Below are positions 17,132 through 26,482 of a DNA stretch of 36,767 nucleotides, in pieces (positions within the stretch are counted from its first letter, which is position 1; the number at the start of each line of letters is the position of its first letter). The position numbers and the translations under genes were made by a program. The DNA is from Gammaproteobacteria bacterium (GTDB lineage: Bacteria > Pseudomonadota > Gammaproteobacteria > UBA6429 > Thiohalophilaceae), in contig JAFLJQ010000235.1 in the NCBI GenBank assembly GCA_022712915.1, positions 1-36,767 of the forward strand, in the 5' to 3' direction. The notes beneath the pieces were generated by a model that saw nothing but the letters and a program-made list of their open reading frames with translations, did not search any database and was not told the DNA's origin.

Positions 17132-18799
17132 TTATCTATCCAGTTTTTTATATTTAATCCTGTGTGGTTGATCGGCTGCTGCCCCCAGTCGGCGTTTGCG
17201 GTCGGCTTCGTAGTCGGCATAGTTGCCTTCGAACCATTCTGCGTGACTGTTACCCTCGAAGGCGAGGATGTGGGTGGCGATACGATCCAGGAACCAGCGA
17301 TCATGTGAGATGACGACTACGCAGCCGGGGAATTGCAAAATGGCTTCTTCCAGGGCGCGCAGGGTTTCGACGTCAATATCGTTGGTGGGTTCATCAAGCA
17401 GCAGAACGTTACCGCCACTCTTTAACAGTTTGGCAAGATGTACGCGGTTGCGCTCACCGCCAGACAGGTTGCCGACCAGCTTCTGTTGATCCGTGCCTTT
17501 AAAGTTAAAGCGGCCGACATAGGCGCGTGAATTGATCTCGAAATCGTTAACATTCATGATGTCATGGCCATCGGAAATTTCTTGCCAGACGGTTTTTTTG
17601 TCATCCAGTGCATCACGGTTTTGATCGACGCAGGCCAGTTGCACGGTCTCACCTAAACGCAGTTCACCACTGTCGGGTTGTTCCTGGCCCATTAACATGC
17701 GGAACAGGGTGGTCTTACCTGCACCGTTCGGGCCGATGATGCCGACAATGCCGCCCCGTGGCAGGTTAAAGCTGAGGTCGTCAATGAGCAGACGATCAGC
17801 AAAAGCTTTTTTGACGTTGTTTGCTTCAACCACCAGTTCACCCAGACGTGGCCCCGGTGGGATAAAGAGTTCATTGGTTTCGTTGCGTTTCTGGTGTTCT
17901 TTTGTTGCCAGTTCTTCAAAGCGTTGCAGGCGAGCCTTACTTTTGGCCTGTCGGCCTTTGGCGTTGGAACGTACCCACTCCAGTTCCTGTTTCATGGCCT
18001 TGCTGCGAGAGGATTCGGATTTTTGCTCCATTTCCAGACGTTTTTCTTTTTGTTCCAGCCAGGAAGAGTAATTGCCTTCCCAGGGAATGCCTTCGCCACG
18101 GTCGAGTTCAAGGATCCAACCGGCGACATTATCCAGGAAGTAACGGTCATGGGTCACGGCGACTACAGTGCCGGGGTAGTCATGTAAAAATCGTTCTAAC
18201 CAGCCAACAGACTCAGCATCCAGATGGTTGGTGGGCTCATCGAGAAGCAGCATGTCCGGTTTGGAAAGCAGCAGTTTGCACAGCGCGACACGGCGGCGTT
18301 CTCCCCCGGAAAGCTTGGTGACATCGGCATCCCAGGGCGGCAGGCGCAGAGCTTCGGCTGCAATGTCCAGGGTTCGCTCTAGATTATGACCATCGGTGGT
18401 CTGAATGAGGTTTTCAAGTTCGGCCTGCTCTTTGGCCAGGGCATCAAAATCGGCATCGGCTTCGGCATAGGCAGCATAGACGGCATCTAATCGAGTCAGG
18501 GCCTGCTTGATCTCACCCAGCGCCTCTTCCACATTGCCGCGTACATCTTTGTCGGGATTAAGTTGCGGCTCTTGTGGCAGGTAACCGACGTTAATGCCGG
18601 GCTGTGGCCGGGCTTCACCATCAATATCGGTATCGATCCCGGCCATAATACGAAGCAGAGTGGATTTACCGGAGCCGTTCAGACCCAACACGCCAATCTT
18701 GGCACCGGGGAAAAAGGACAGGGAGATATCTTTGAGGATAAAACGCTTTGGTGGCACGATCTTGCTCACCCGGTTCATAGTATAAATATATTGTGCCAT
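17132..18799 (-). CDS. ettA: Energy-dependent translational throttle protein EttA
   Basis: ABC-F ATPase that binds the ribosomal E site and gates the first steps of elongation according to the ATP/ADP ratio. It has two ABC cassettes without membrane segments: Walker A GLNGSGKST (39-47), signature LSGGERRR and Walker B LLLDEPTNHLD, then Walker A GPNGAGKTT, signature LSGGERNR and LLLDEPTNDID. The charged Arg/Lys-rich linker between them and the C-terminal K-R-R-L-G...R-I-K-Y-K segment are typical of EttA. Starting at ATG 18799 (MAQYIYTM) gives 555 residues, the length of E. coli EttA; the frame stays open 27 codons upstream but that part does not look like EttA. Confidence 0.95.
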   Translation of the reverse strand: MAQYIYTMNRVSKIVPPKRFILKDISLSFFPGAKIGVLGLNGSGKSTLLRIMAGIDTDIDGEARPQPGINVGYLPQEPQLNPDKDVRGNVEEALGEIKQALTRLDAVYAAYAEADADFDALAKEQAELENLIQTTDGHNLERTLDIAAEALRLPPWDADVTKLSGGERRRVALCKLLLSKPDMLLLDEPTNHLDAESVGWLERFLHDYPGTVVAVTHDRYFLDNVAGWILELDRGEGIPWEGNYSSWLEQKEKRLEMEQKSESSRSKAMKQELEWVRSNAKGRQAKSKARLQRFEELATKEHQKRNETNELFIPPGPRLGELVVEANNVKKAFADRLLIDDLSFNLPRGGIVGIIGPNGAGKTTLFRMLMGQEQPDSGELRLGETVQLACVDQNRDALDDKKTVWQEISDGHDIMNVNDFEINSRAYVGRFNFKGTDQQKLVGNLSGGERNRVHLAKLLKSGGNVLLLDEPTNDIDVETLRALEEAILQFPGCVVVISHDRWFLDRIATHILAFEGNSHAEWFEGNYADYEADRKRRLGAAADQPHRIKYKKLDR

Positions 18800-19222
18800 T
18801 TTAATCTTGCTTTTTGGGTTAGGAGTGAAGGTCTGGATTGTACGTTGGATAGCGGGACAGAAACAAATTGCTCTGACCAAAATATTTTTACTATCCTCTA
18901 GTAGGCTGCCATTGTTTGAAATTAATATCTTGTGCCAAGATAAAATACGAATGATATAGGGGCATTTCTATAAATGTGATTTTTTTGTGAGAGCAAGGGA
19001 GTGTCGTGTACAGAGCTGTAGTGTATATGTAATTTGAGCATGGCACTGACGCGGCTATCTATGTGAGATAAGGCCATATAACCTGATTAGTTTTGGTGTC
19101 GGGGAATATTTTCGCCTCTGGCCATCTTACAAAGGTAGATTTTAGACTTGAAATTAATATATTTGCTTATATATTAGGAAATGCTAATATTCTGATGTTG
19201 TCCGCTTTAAAAGGAGCTTGTT
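18800..19222. other. Intergenic region between divergent ettA and the RND operon
   Basis: No gene is supportable. It must hold promoters in both directions, but none is clear. A partial repeat lies at 18959-19066; the remainder is A/T-rich. Confidence 0.4.
18959..19066. repeat. Partial copy of the GGG-GCCTCTA repeat superfamily
   Basis: Begins GGGGCATTTCTATAAATG and shares a 23-base identical block (18976-18998) with 26327-26349. Further in, TTTGAGCATGGCACTGACGC parallels the interior TTTTGAGC...AACGCC of the element at 14220. A matching right end is not seen. Confidence 0.55.
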
Positions 19223-20230
19223 ATGGTACATGTCTGTCTCATCCTGAAAAAAGGGTTTTTTGTCCTGTTTTTTATGTCCATTGGGCAAAACCTTTTAGCG
19301 GATGAACTACAAACCGTCATGGCCAGGTCTGTTGTTGCACCTCTGGAACGCACTATTAACGGTATTATTGAGGCGGTTCATCAGGCGACGGTATCGGCCC
19401 AAACCTCGGGACAGATCACCAAAATCCACTTTGATGTGGACGACTATGTTAGCAAAGGGGACATCCTGATTGAGTTTAGTGGCAAGGGTCAACGTGCGGC
19501 TTTTAATGCTGCCCAGGCTAATCTAAAAAATGCCACTGCGGAGCATGAAAGGACTAAGGATATTTATGCCCAGAGGCTGGTGGCCAAGGCCACACTGGAT
19601 CGAGCAGAGACACAATACAAATCAGCCAAGGCCCGGTTTGAGCAAGCTCAGGAGTCACTTGAATATACTCAGGTGCGTGCGCCTTATAGCGGTATTGTGG
19701 TTAAGCGGTTTGTTCGGGAGGGTGAAAATGCCCGTGTCGGGCAGGAATTGATGAGTGGTTTATCACTGGAGTCGCTACGGGCGAAAGTGTCTGTGCCGCA
19801 GGAAATGATCCATGGCGTGCGTCAGTTCAAGCAGGCTTATCTTCTCTATGGCGATAAGCAACGTGTTGCAGCCGAATCTATGCGTATCAGTTCTTATGCC
19901 GATGCAGAAAGTCATAGTTTTGCGGTACAGGTTTATTTACCCAAAGGTGATTACGCTGTCTATCCGGGCATGTATGCCAAGGTGGTCTTCGTCATGGGTG
20001 AAGAAGAGGCGTTAAAGATCCCGGTTGCTTGTGTGGTACATCGAAGTGAAGTGACGGCCGTCTATATTGTTGATGACAAGCAACGTATTTCTTTTCGTCA
20101 GATTCGTGTGGGCAAGCGTGATATTAATGGTCAAATTGAAGTGTTGGCTGGTTTACAGGTCGGTGAGCAGGTAGCGACTGATCCGGTTTATGCCGGGGTG
20201 TTGCTTAAAGAACAGCAGGCTTATCAATAA
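19223..20230 (+). CDS. RND efflux periplasmic adaptor (membrane fusion protein)
   Basis: Adaptor linking an inner-membrane RND pump to an outer-membrane channel. The 335-residue protein begins with a hydrophobic export signal (about residues 7-27, probable cleavage near L-L-A-D). A biotinyl-lipoyl-like half motif V-S-A-Q-T-S-G-Q-I-T-K-I and its partner V-R-A-P-Y-S-G-I-V-V-K-R bracket a coiled-coil hairpin rich in A/K/E; the beta-barrel and proximal domains follow. ATG 19223 has AAGGAG about seven bases upstream. Its TAA stop overlaps the ATG of the pump gene by one base (TAATG), indicating translational coupling. No outer-membrane factor gene is nearby. Confidence 0.9.
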   Translation: MVHVCLILKKGFFVLFFMSIGQNLLADELQTVMARSVVAPLERTINGIIEAVHQATVSAQTSGQITKIHFDVDDYVSKGDILIEFSGKGQRAAFNAAQANLKNATAEHERTKDIYAQRLVAKATLDRAETQYKSAKARFEQAQESLEYTQVRAPYSGIVVKRFVREGENARVGQELMSGLSLESLRAKVSVPQEMIHGVRQFKQAYLLYGDKQRVAAESMRISSYADAESHSFAVQVYLPKGDYAVYPGMYAKVVFVMGEEEALKIPVACVVHRSEVTAVYIVDDKQRISFRQIRVGKRDINGQIEVLAGLQVGEQVATDPVYAGVLLKEQQAYQ

Positions 20231-23200
20231 TGGCTGCGCCACTGGGTATTTCCGGGCGTATTGCACGTGCGTTTTTGACCAGCGAGATCACACCTTTGTT
20301 GGCGCTGGTGGGTTTTTTGCTGGGTGTGTTTGCGGTGATGGTCACCCCGCGAGAAGAAGAGCCACAGATCAATGTCACTTTTGCCAATGTCTTTATTGCC
20401 TTTCCGGGGGCCTCCGCCAAGGAAGTGGAGGAACTGGTCAGTACTCCGGCAGAGCAGATCCTTTCCGAACTGGAAGGGCTGAAGCATGTGTATTCTGTTT
20501 CACGTCCCGGTATGTCTGTTCTGACGGTGCAGTTCAAGGTGGGAGAGGATCGTACCCAGGCCATTGTTCGACTCTATAACGCCATTTATTCCAAGGGGGA
20601 CTGGTTGCCACCGGGACTGGGTGTGTCACAACCGATCATTAAACCTAAAGGCATTGATGATGTGCCTATCGTCGGCCTGACTTTGTGGACGGAAGACGAT
20701 AAACGCGGTGCCTCTGAACTGCAAAAGGTCGCCCGTGCTATCGAGGTGGAGCTGAAACGGGTTAAGGGCACCCGTGATATCTATACCCTTGGCGGGCCAG
20801 AACAGGTGGTTCATGTGCTATTGGATGCTGATGCCATGCGTGCCTATAACCTGGCGCTGGATGATCTGCGTTTTGCCCTGCAACAGAGCAATGCGACGCA
20901 ACCCTCCGATACTCTGGTGAATAATAACCTGGAACTGGAGGTGCAGGCCGGTCAGTTTTTGGCGACAGCGGAAGAAGTAGGGGATTTGGTGGTGGCGGTA
21001 CACAAGGGCCAACCAGTCTACTTGCGTGATGTGGCGACGGTTCGCCGCGGCCCGGATCAACCTGAGCAATATGCCTGGTTTGGCACTGGCCCGGTTGCTA
21101 GTCATAAGGGGATTGCGGTCAAAGGCGAGTATCCTGCCGTCACCATCGCGATTGCCAAACAACCCGGCAGCAATGCCGTTGACATTGCCAAACAAATTAC
21201 GCTTCGTATTGAACAACTCAAGGGCATTGTCATTCCTGAGGGCATCAATGTCACCGTCACGCGCAATTATGGTGAAACGGCTGATGCCAAGGCCAAACAA
21301 CTTATTGGCAAACTAATTTTTGCCACTATCTTTGTGGTGTTGCTGGTCATGGTGACACTGGGTAAACGTGAGGCCTTTATTGTCGGGGTGGCGGTGGTGA
21401 TCACCTTGTCCATGACTCTGTTTGCCTCCTGGGCCTGGGGTTTTACCCTCAACCGTGTTTCACTCTTTGCGCTGATTTTTTCGATTGGTATTCTGGTGGA
21501 TGATGCCATTGTGGTGGTGGAGAATATCCATCGTCACATGCAATTAGGAGGGAAGACCCTGCAGGAAGCCATCCCCGGTGCGGTTGATGAGGTGGGGGGG
21601 CCAACCATTCTTGCGACCTTTACCGTGATTGCGGCCCTATTGCCCATGGCCTTTGTCACCGGCCTGATGGGGCCCTATATGAGCCCCATTCCGATTAATG
21701 CCAGTATCGGTATGCTGATTTCACTGGCGGTGGCCTTCATCGTGACACCCTGGTTGGCAAATAAAGTGCTGCATCAGGGTCACACAGCTGGGGCACCTTC
21801 TGTAGATAAACCACGTTCGTTTGGCCGATTTGAACTGTATTATCAACAAAAGATTCGGCCTGTTGTGGATGGCATGAGCAACCGTGTTGCCGGTTATCAG
21901 AAGGCCCACCCCAAACTGGATGCCGTGCTTGTGCGTATAAAGGGATACGTTGAGGCCAGCAAACAATTAACGGCAGGGGAAGAGGGGTTGCTGCCCCTGT
22001 TTGAAAAAGTCGTCGGGCCGTTTTTGGTGGGTGAAGAAGGAAGAAAACGTCGCCGCAAGTTGTTATTGGTCGTGCTTGGTTTGATTGTTATCTCGGTAAG
22101 TCTTGTTGCGGTTAAGTTAGTGGTGCTGAAGATGCTGCCATTTGATAACAAGTCAGAATTTCAGGTGCTGGTGGATATGCCGGAAGGCACCCCGCTGGAA
22201 CAAACCGCTCGTGTCCTGTCGGAGCTGGGTCGTTATCTTTCAACTGTGCCGGAAGTGACGGATTATCAGGTCTATGCCGGGGGAGCAGCCCCTATTAATT
22301 TTAATGGCCTGGTTAGGCAATATTATTTGCGTCAGGCACCTTATCTGGGGGATATCCAGGTCAACCTGACCGACAAGGGCAAGCGGCATCGCAAAAGTCA
22401 TGAGATTGCGCAGAGTGTGCGCCAACCGTTGTTGGACATTGGGCGACGTTTTAATGCCAATGTCAAAGTCGTCGAGGTTCCGCCCGGCCCGCCGGTCATG
22501 TCACCTCTGGTGGCAGAAATCTACGGTGCTAACTACGAGGGTCAGTTAAAGGTGGCCAAACAGATTCGTGCCGTCTTTGAGCAGACACAAGATGTTGTTG
22601 ATGTGGATGATAGCCTTGAGGCCGATGCGGCAAAACTTATTTTGAGAGTTGATCAGCAAAAGGCCGCCTTGCTGGGAGTCTCTCCTCAAGCAGCCGTTCG
22701 AGCGGTCTCGACGGTGCTCAGTGGTGAAGATGTCAGTTACTTGCACCCCGGTAGTCTGAAGACGCCCTTGCCCATTCGGCTCGAATACCCTGTGGCAGAC
22801 AAGGCCCGCATTGATGATGTGTTGGGCATACAATTGCGTAGCCATTCGGGTCAACTTGTGTCGCTTACAGATATCGTTCAACGCATCGATACTCGCCGCG
22901 AGCAGTCGATCTACCATAAAGATATGTTGCCGGTGGTCTATGTTACCGGGGATATGGCGGGTGATCTGGACAGTCCTTTATACGGCATGTTTCGTATTCG
23001 CAGCACACTTAATGATACCCCGGTGGCTCATGGTCGGCCCGTCAATCAAGCTTTGATTTCTCCGCCGGAGAATCCCTATGAATACAGTCTGAAGTGGGAT
23101 GGGGAATGGCAGGTAACCTATGAAACCTTCCGTGACATGGGGATTGCGTATGGTGTTGGTTTGATCATGATCTACCTTTTGGTGGTGGCACAATTCCGTT

Positions 23201-23619
23201 CTTATCTGGTGCCGATTGTGATCATGGCACCCATTCCCCTGACTATTATCGGCGTCATGCCGGGTCATGCCCTGTTTGGTTCGCAATTTACGGCGACGTC
23301 CATGATCGGCATGATTGCCCTGGCGGGGATCATTGTGCGTAATTCCATCTTATTGGTGGATTTTATTAACCAGCAGTTAGATGAGGGGATGAGTTTTGAG
23401 AAGGCCGTGATTCGTTCCGGGGCAGTACGGGCCAAACCGATTATATTGACGGGGCTGGCGGCCATGTTGGGTGCTTTGTTTATCCTCGACGATCCGATTT
23501 TTAATGGGCTGGCCCTGGCGCTTATCTTCGGTATTCTGGTATCGACTATCCTGACTTTGGTGCTGATTCCGGTGATGTATTATGCCGTGATGCAGAAATC
23601 TCTGGGTACAAAAGCTTGA
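20230..23619 (+). CDS. RND family efflux pump, inner-membrane subunit
   Basis: Proton-driven exporter of 1129 residues with the RND duplicated design: TM1 near residues 21-38, a large periplasmic loop, a block of helices near 365-520, a second loop and a last block near 970-1120. The TM4 segment SIGILVDDAIVVVENIHRHM carries D424 and D425, the proton-relay pair of AcrB-type (HAE) pumps, rather than the pattern of heavy-metal pumps. The protein is about 90 residues longer than AcrB; the extra length lies in a charged cytosolic stretch between TM6 and TM7 (about 515-620). Substrate is unknown. It is translated directly from the coupled adaptor gene, and no dedicated TolC gene is present. Confidence 0.93.
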   Translation: MAAPLGISGRIARAFLTSEITPLLALVGFLLGVFAVMVTPREEEPQINVTFANVFIAFPGASAKEVEELVSTPAEQILSELEGLKHVYSVSRPGMSVLTVQFKVGEDRTQAIVRLYNAIYSKGDWLPPGLGVSQPIIKPKGIDDVPIVGLTLWTEDDKRGASELQKVARAIEVELKRVKGTRDIYTLGGPEQVVHVLLDADAMRAYNLALDDLRFALQQSNATQPSDTLVNNNLELEVQAGQFLATAEEVGDLVVAVHKGQPVYLRDVATVRRGPDQPEQYAWFGTGPVASHKGIAVKGEYPAVTIAIAKQPGSNAVDIAKQITLRIEQLKGIVIPEGINVTVTRNYGETADAKAKQLIGKLIFATIFVVLLVMVTLGKREAFIVGVAVVITLSMTLFASWAWGFTLNRVSLFALIFSIGILVDDAIVVVENIHRHMQLGGKTLQEAIPGAVDEVGGPTILATFTVIAALLPMAFVTGLMGPYMSPIPINASIGMLISLAVAFIVTPWLANKVLHQGHTAGAPSVDKPRSFGRFELYYQQKIRPVVDGMSNRVAGYQKAHPKLDAVLVRIKGYVEASKQLTAGEEGLLPLFEKVVGPFLVGEEGRKRRRKLLLVVLGLIVISVSLVAVKLVVLKMLPFDNKSEFQVLVDMPEGTPLEQTARVLSELGRYLSTVPEVTDYQVYAGGAAPINFNGLVRQYYLRQAPYLGDIQVNLTDKGKRHRKSHEIAQSVRQPLLDIGRRFNANVKVVEVPPGPPVMSPLVAEIYGANYEGQLKVAKQIRAVFEQTQDVVDVDDSLEADAAKLILRVDQQKAALLGVSPQAAVRAVSTVLSGEDVSYLHPGSLKTPLPIRLEYPVADKARIDDVLGIQLRSHSGQLVSLTDIVQRIDTRREQSIYHKDMLPVVYVTGDMAGDLDSPLYGMFRIRSTLNDTPVAHGRPVNQALISPPENPYEYSLKWDGEWQVTYETFRDMGIAYGVGLIMIYLLVVAQFRSYLVPIVIMAPIPLTIIGVMPGHALFGSQFTATSMIGMIALAGIIVRNSILLVDFINQQLDEGMSFEKAVIRSGAVRAKPIILTGLAAMLGALFILDDPIFNGLALALIFGILVSTILTLVLIPVMYYAVMQKSLGTKA

Positions 23620-23832
23620 TAAGTTCTATATGGCATTTCGGGGAATCGTCCGCTACACTCATGATTTCGACAAGGCTAAGGGAACTGGGAATCTGGCCAT
23701 TATCCACTGCAACACATCTGCGTTTTGTTCCCGTTTGTATCAATACTTGTGTAGTATTGGCCAATATTTATATAAATGCGTATATTGAAACAGATCCTTA
23801 ACCACAACCGCTAATGCAAGATAAGTGTAGAT

Positions 23833-24765
23833 ATGGCAGATCGTCGATTACAGGTGTTTTACTCCGTTGCTCGCTTGCTAAGTTTCACCAAGGCAGCTGA
23901 AGAACTTCATATGACCCAGCCTGCGGTAACCTTTCAGGTTCGTCAGTTGGAAGAGCAGTTCAATACACGATTATTTGATCGAACCCATAATCGCATCAGT
24001 TTGACCGATGCTGGTAAGCGTGTTTATGAATTTGCTGGCCGTATCTTTGAGCTGTATTCAGAAATGGATAACTCAGTACGTGAATTGACGGGAGATGTTA
24101 GTGGTGTATTGATCCTCGGTGCCAGTACCACGGTGGCGGAATATATGCTGCCATCGCTGTTGGGTAATTTTAAAGAAAAAAACCCGGAAGTGATCATTCG
24201 TCTCAAAGTGGGCAATACCGATGGTATTGTCACTATGGTGGAGAATAATACGATTGATTTGGGTGTGGTCGAGGCGCCGGTCTACAATAAGAATCTGGTT
24301 GTGGAAAAATGTCGAATGGATCAACTGGTGGTGATCGTGCCCCCAAACCACGAACTGGCGAAGGAAGAGGTTATTTCCCTGGAGACCCTTATCCAGTATC
24401 CCTTTATTTCTCGTGAAGAGGGTTCAGGCACCCGCGAAGTTATGATGGATCATATGAGTGGTGAAGGTCTGGATATCCGTGATTTGAGTATCGCTATGGA
24501 ACTGGGTAGTTTGGAGGCCATCAAGGGTGCGGTTGAGGCTGGTATGGGTGTTTCTATCCTGTCGCGTGCGACCATTATCAAGGAACTGAAGCTTGGCACG
24601 CTGGTAGCTATTAATCTTAATCCACCCATCAATCGTCCTTTCTCTTTTGTGCATCAAAAACAGAAATTCCGTGTCCGAGCCATGGAGGAGTTGTTGAACT
24701 TTGCACGCAATTATTGTGAAGAGCACAAAAATGATGAAATTGCACATAACTATAATGTTTCATGA
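23833..24765 (+). CDS. LysR-family transcriptional regulator
   Basis: A 310-residue LysR-type regulator. The N-terminal winged helix-turn-helix is clear (residues 4-63, with S-F-T-K-A-A-E-E-L-H-M-T-Q-P-A-V-T as the recognition part), followed by the linker helix and a two-lobed effector domain from about 90 to 295. Overall it resembles the CysL/CbbR/selenium-associated branch of the family, e.g. in the effector domain segment EEGSGTREVM, but the effector and target genes cannot be read. Its stop overlaps the next gene's start by four bases (ATGA), so it is co-transcribed with the unknown protein and the permease rather than divergent from its target. Confidence 0.9.
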   Translation: MADRRLQVFYSVARLLSFTKAAEELHMTQPAVTFQVRQLEEQFNTRLFDRTHNRISLTDAGKRVYEFAGRIFELYSEMDNSVRELTGDVSGVLILGASTTVAEYMLPSLLGNFKEKNPEVIIRLKVGNTDGIVTMVENNTIDLGVVEAPVYNKNLVVEKCRMDQLVVIVPPNHELAKEEVISLETLIQYPFISREEGSGTREVMMDHMSGEGLDIRDLSIAMELGSLEAIKGAVEAGMGVSILSRATIIKELKLGTLVAINLNPPINRPFSFVHQKQKFRVRAMEELLNFARNYCEEHKNDEIAHNYNVS

Positions 24766-25133
24766 CTGATAGCCTTCGGACAAGGCCTGACATGAAACAA
24801 CAAGAAAAACAGTTACTCAACCACTTCCACAAACTCGGTAAAGAAGATGCACAGGCTGTGTTAAGCTTTGCCGAGTTTTTGGTGGCTCGCAGCTTACCTG
24901 CGGAGCCAAAAGAACCCCTGGTGGTTAAGAAAATTGAACGTCCCACAGAAGAATCTGTCATTGCAGCGATTAAACGACTGTCAGCCAGCTATCCCATGCT
25001 TGATAAAGACAAAATGTTGACTGAGACATCGTCCTTGATGGCGCAGCATATTATGCAGGGACGGGCGGCCAATGAAGTCATCGATGAGCTTGAGCAGATC
25101 TTCGAACGCCATTTTGATACATATCGAGAGTAA
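24762..25133 (+). CDS. Small soluble protein of unknown function
   Basis: A 123-residue, highly charged, mostly helical protein without signal peptide or membrane segment. The segment LLNHFHKLGKEDAQAVLSFAEFLVAR (split by eye into a helix pair) has the F-x-x-L-x-x-x-D...L-x-F-x-x-F-L-x-x-R pattern seen in small proteobacterial proteins that sit beside AI-2E-type permeases and in some antitoxin-like helices. I do not assign a function. The start ATG overlaps the LysR stop; an internal ATG at 24792 (MKQQEKQ) is an alternative. The stop is 11 bases before the permease gene, which points to one operon. Confidence 0.75.
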   Translation: MTDSLRTRPDMKQQEKQLLNHFHKLGKEDAQAVLSFAEFLVARSLPAEPKEPLVVKKIERPTEESVIAAIKRLSASYPMLDKDKMLTETSSLMAQHIMQGRAANEVIDELEQIFERHFDTYRE

Positions 25134-25144
25134 CTGGACCAGAC

Positions 25145-26230
25145 ATGTTTGAAGTCATCACTAAGTGGTATAAACGGTATTTTTCTGATCCTCATGCAGT
25201 GCTGCTGGTATTGATGTTGATCGTGGGCTTCACCATTGTGTTGACCATGGGTTACATGTTGGCCCCGGCATTGGCAGCCATTGTGATAGCCTATTTGTTG
25301 GAGGATCTCGTCAAGCTCTGTCAGAATAAGGGAAAAATGAGGCGTCTAACGGCTGTTATTCTTGTTTTTAGCGGCTTTATGACTTTTGTTCTGTTTCTTT
25401 TCTTTGGTATGGCGCCTTCGATTATCACCCAGATAAAAGATCTGGCGCGTGAGTTGCCCAATTATATTGTCCAGAGCAAGGCGGCAATTATGCAATTACC
25501 GCAATACGGTTTTGTGACCACACAACAGGTCACTCAATATGCTGAAGCGATTGATGATGAAATTGCCCAATTCGGTCAGCAGTTACTCACTTCATCTTTG
25601 TCATCTATCCCGGATGTGATCACCATTCTCGTGTACCTTATTCTGGTGCCGATGTTGATCTTTTTCTTTCTCAAAGATAAGTGGGTCATCCTCAGCTGGT
25701 TGTCGCGTTTCATGCCACCTGAACGTCGCATGACATCACAGGTATGGGAAGAAATGGATTTGCAGCTGGGTAATTATGTGCGCGGTAAATTCAGGGAAAT
25801 TATAATTGTTGCCTTTGTTTGTATGGTGGCCTTTGGTTTGATGGGCTTAAAGTATCCCATCCTGCTGGCTGTGTTGGTGGGTTTGTCCGTGCTGGTGCCG
25901 TATATCGGTGCGGCGGTGGTCACCATACCGGTGGCCTTTATTGCCTTTGTGCAATGGGGCTGGACATCGGAGTTTGCCTATCTGATGGCGGTCTATGCCA
26001 TTATTCAGGCCCTGGATGGTAACTTGTTGGTGCCCTTGTTGTTTTCCGAGGTCGTCAACATTCATCCGGTGGCGATTATCGTCAGTATCTTGGTCTTTGG
26101 TGGGCTATGGGGATTCTGGGGCGTGTTTTTTGCCATCCCTCTAGCGACGTTGGTGGGGGCGAGTCTGCGTGCTTTTGCCCTGGCCCCAGAACATACAGAA
26201 CAAGCCGAAGCTGCCAGGGATTCAGGTTAG
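25145..26230 (+). CDS. AI-2E family permease (PerM-like)
   Basis: Inner-membrane protein of 361 residues of the AI-2E exporter superfamily, whose members export autoinducer-2 or act as Na+/H+ antiporters or as uncharacterised permeases. Hydrophobic segments lie near residues 18-48, 70-90 and 155-175, then several between 220 and 350. The family stretch around GNYVRGKFREIIIVAF, followed by V-G-L-S-V-L-V-P-Y-I-G-A, is present, as is the late P-L-x-x-x-V-x-I-H-P segment. Substrate is unknown. It is the third gene of the LysR-unknown-permease operon and is followed by a hairpin about 150 bases downstream. Confidence 0.88.
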   Translation: MFEVITKWYKRYFSDPHAVLLVLMLIVGFTIVLTMGYMLAPALAAIVIAYLLEDLVKLCQNKGKMRRLTAVILVFSGFMTFVLFLFFGMAPSIITQIKDLARELPNYIVQSKAAIMQLPQYGFVTTQQVTQYAEAIDDEIAQFGQQLLTSSLSSIPDVITILVYLILVPMLIFFFLKDKWVILSWLSRFMPPERRMTSQVWEEMDLQLGNYVRGKFREIIIVAFVCMVAFGLMGLKYPILLAVLVGLSVLVPYIGAAVVTIPVAFIAFVQWGWTSEFAYLMAVYAIIQALDGNLLVPLLFSEVVNIHPVAIIVSILVFGGLWGFWGVFFAIPLATLVGASLRAFALAPEHTEQAEAARDSG

Positions 26231-26309
26231 AGTGCACTTCTAGCAATAGTGGTTATTACAGCAGACTTATTTATGCTTTGCATTATGTAATGGATCCCTC
26301 ACGGATATA

Positions 26310-26385
26310 GGGAGCCTCTATAAAGAGTGATTTTTTTGTGAGAGCAAGGAAGCACCGCGCGGACGACTACATAATAAGGATTGTT
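26310..26385. repeat. Partial copy of the GGG-GCCTCTA repeat superfamily
   Basis: Starts GGGAGCCTCTATAAAGAG, the clearest form of the outer end, and shares a 23-base identical block (26327-26349) with the copy at 18976. Both copies are preceded by GATATA. No right end is visible. Confidence 0.55.
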
Positions 26386-26400
26386 CCATACAATCCTTTT
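26376..26400 (+). terminator. Hairpin, possible terminator of the permease operon
   Basis: AAGGATTGT (26376-26384), loop TCCAT, ACAATCCTT (26390-26398), ending in TTTT. It is 146 bases beyond the permease stop, so the link to that operon is uncertain. A second hairpin CCTCCA/TGGAGG follows at 26407-26422. Confidence 0.4.
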
Positions 26401-26482
26401 GCATTTCCTCCATTCATGGAGGTCAAAGCAGGAAACTGGATAAAACATAACGCCAGAATCCTAGAACCACAATGTATATAAC

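Noticed and set aside
16966-17157. Open frame of 63 codons on the plus strand
   Set aside because: It lies within the MITE-like element, the REP hairpin and the end of ettA, has no ribosome-binding site and looks like no protein.
17902-18321. Long plus-strand open frames opposite ettA
   Set aside because: They are antisense shadows of a strongly conserved gene and show no protein features of their own.
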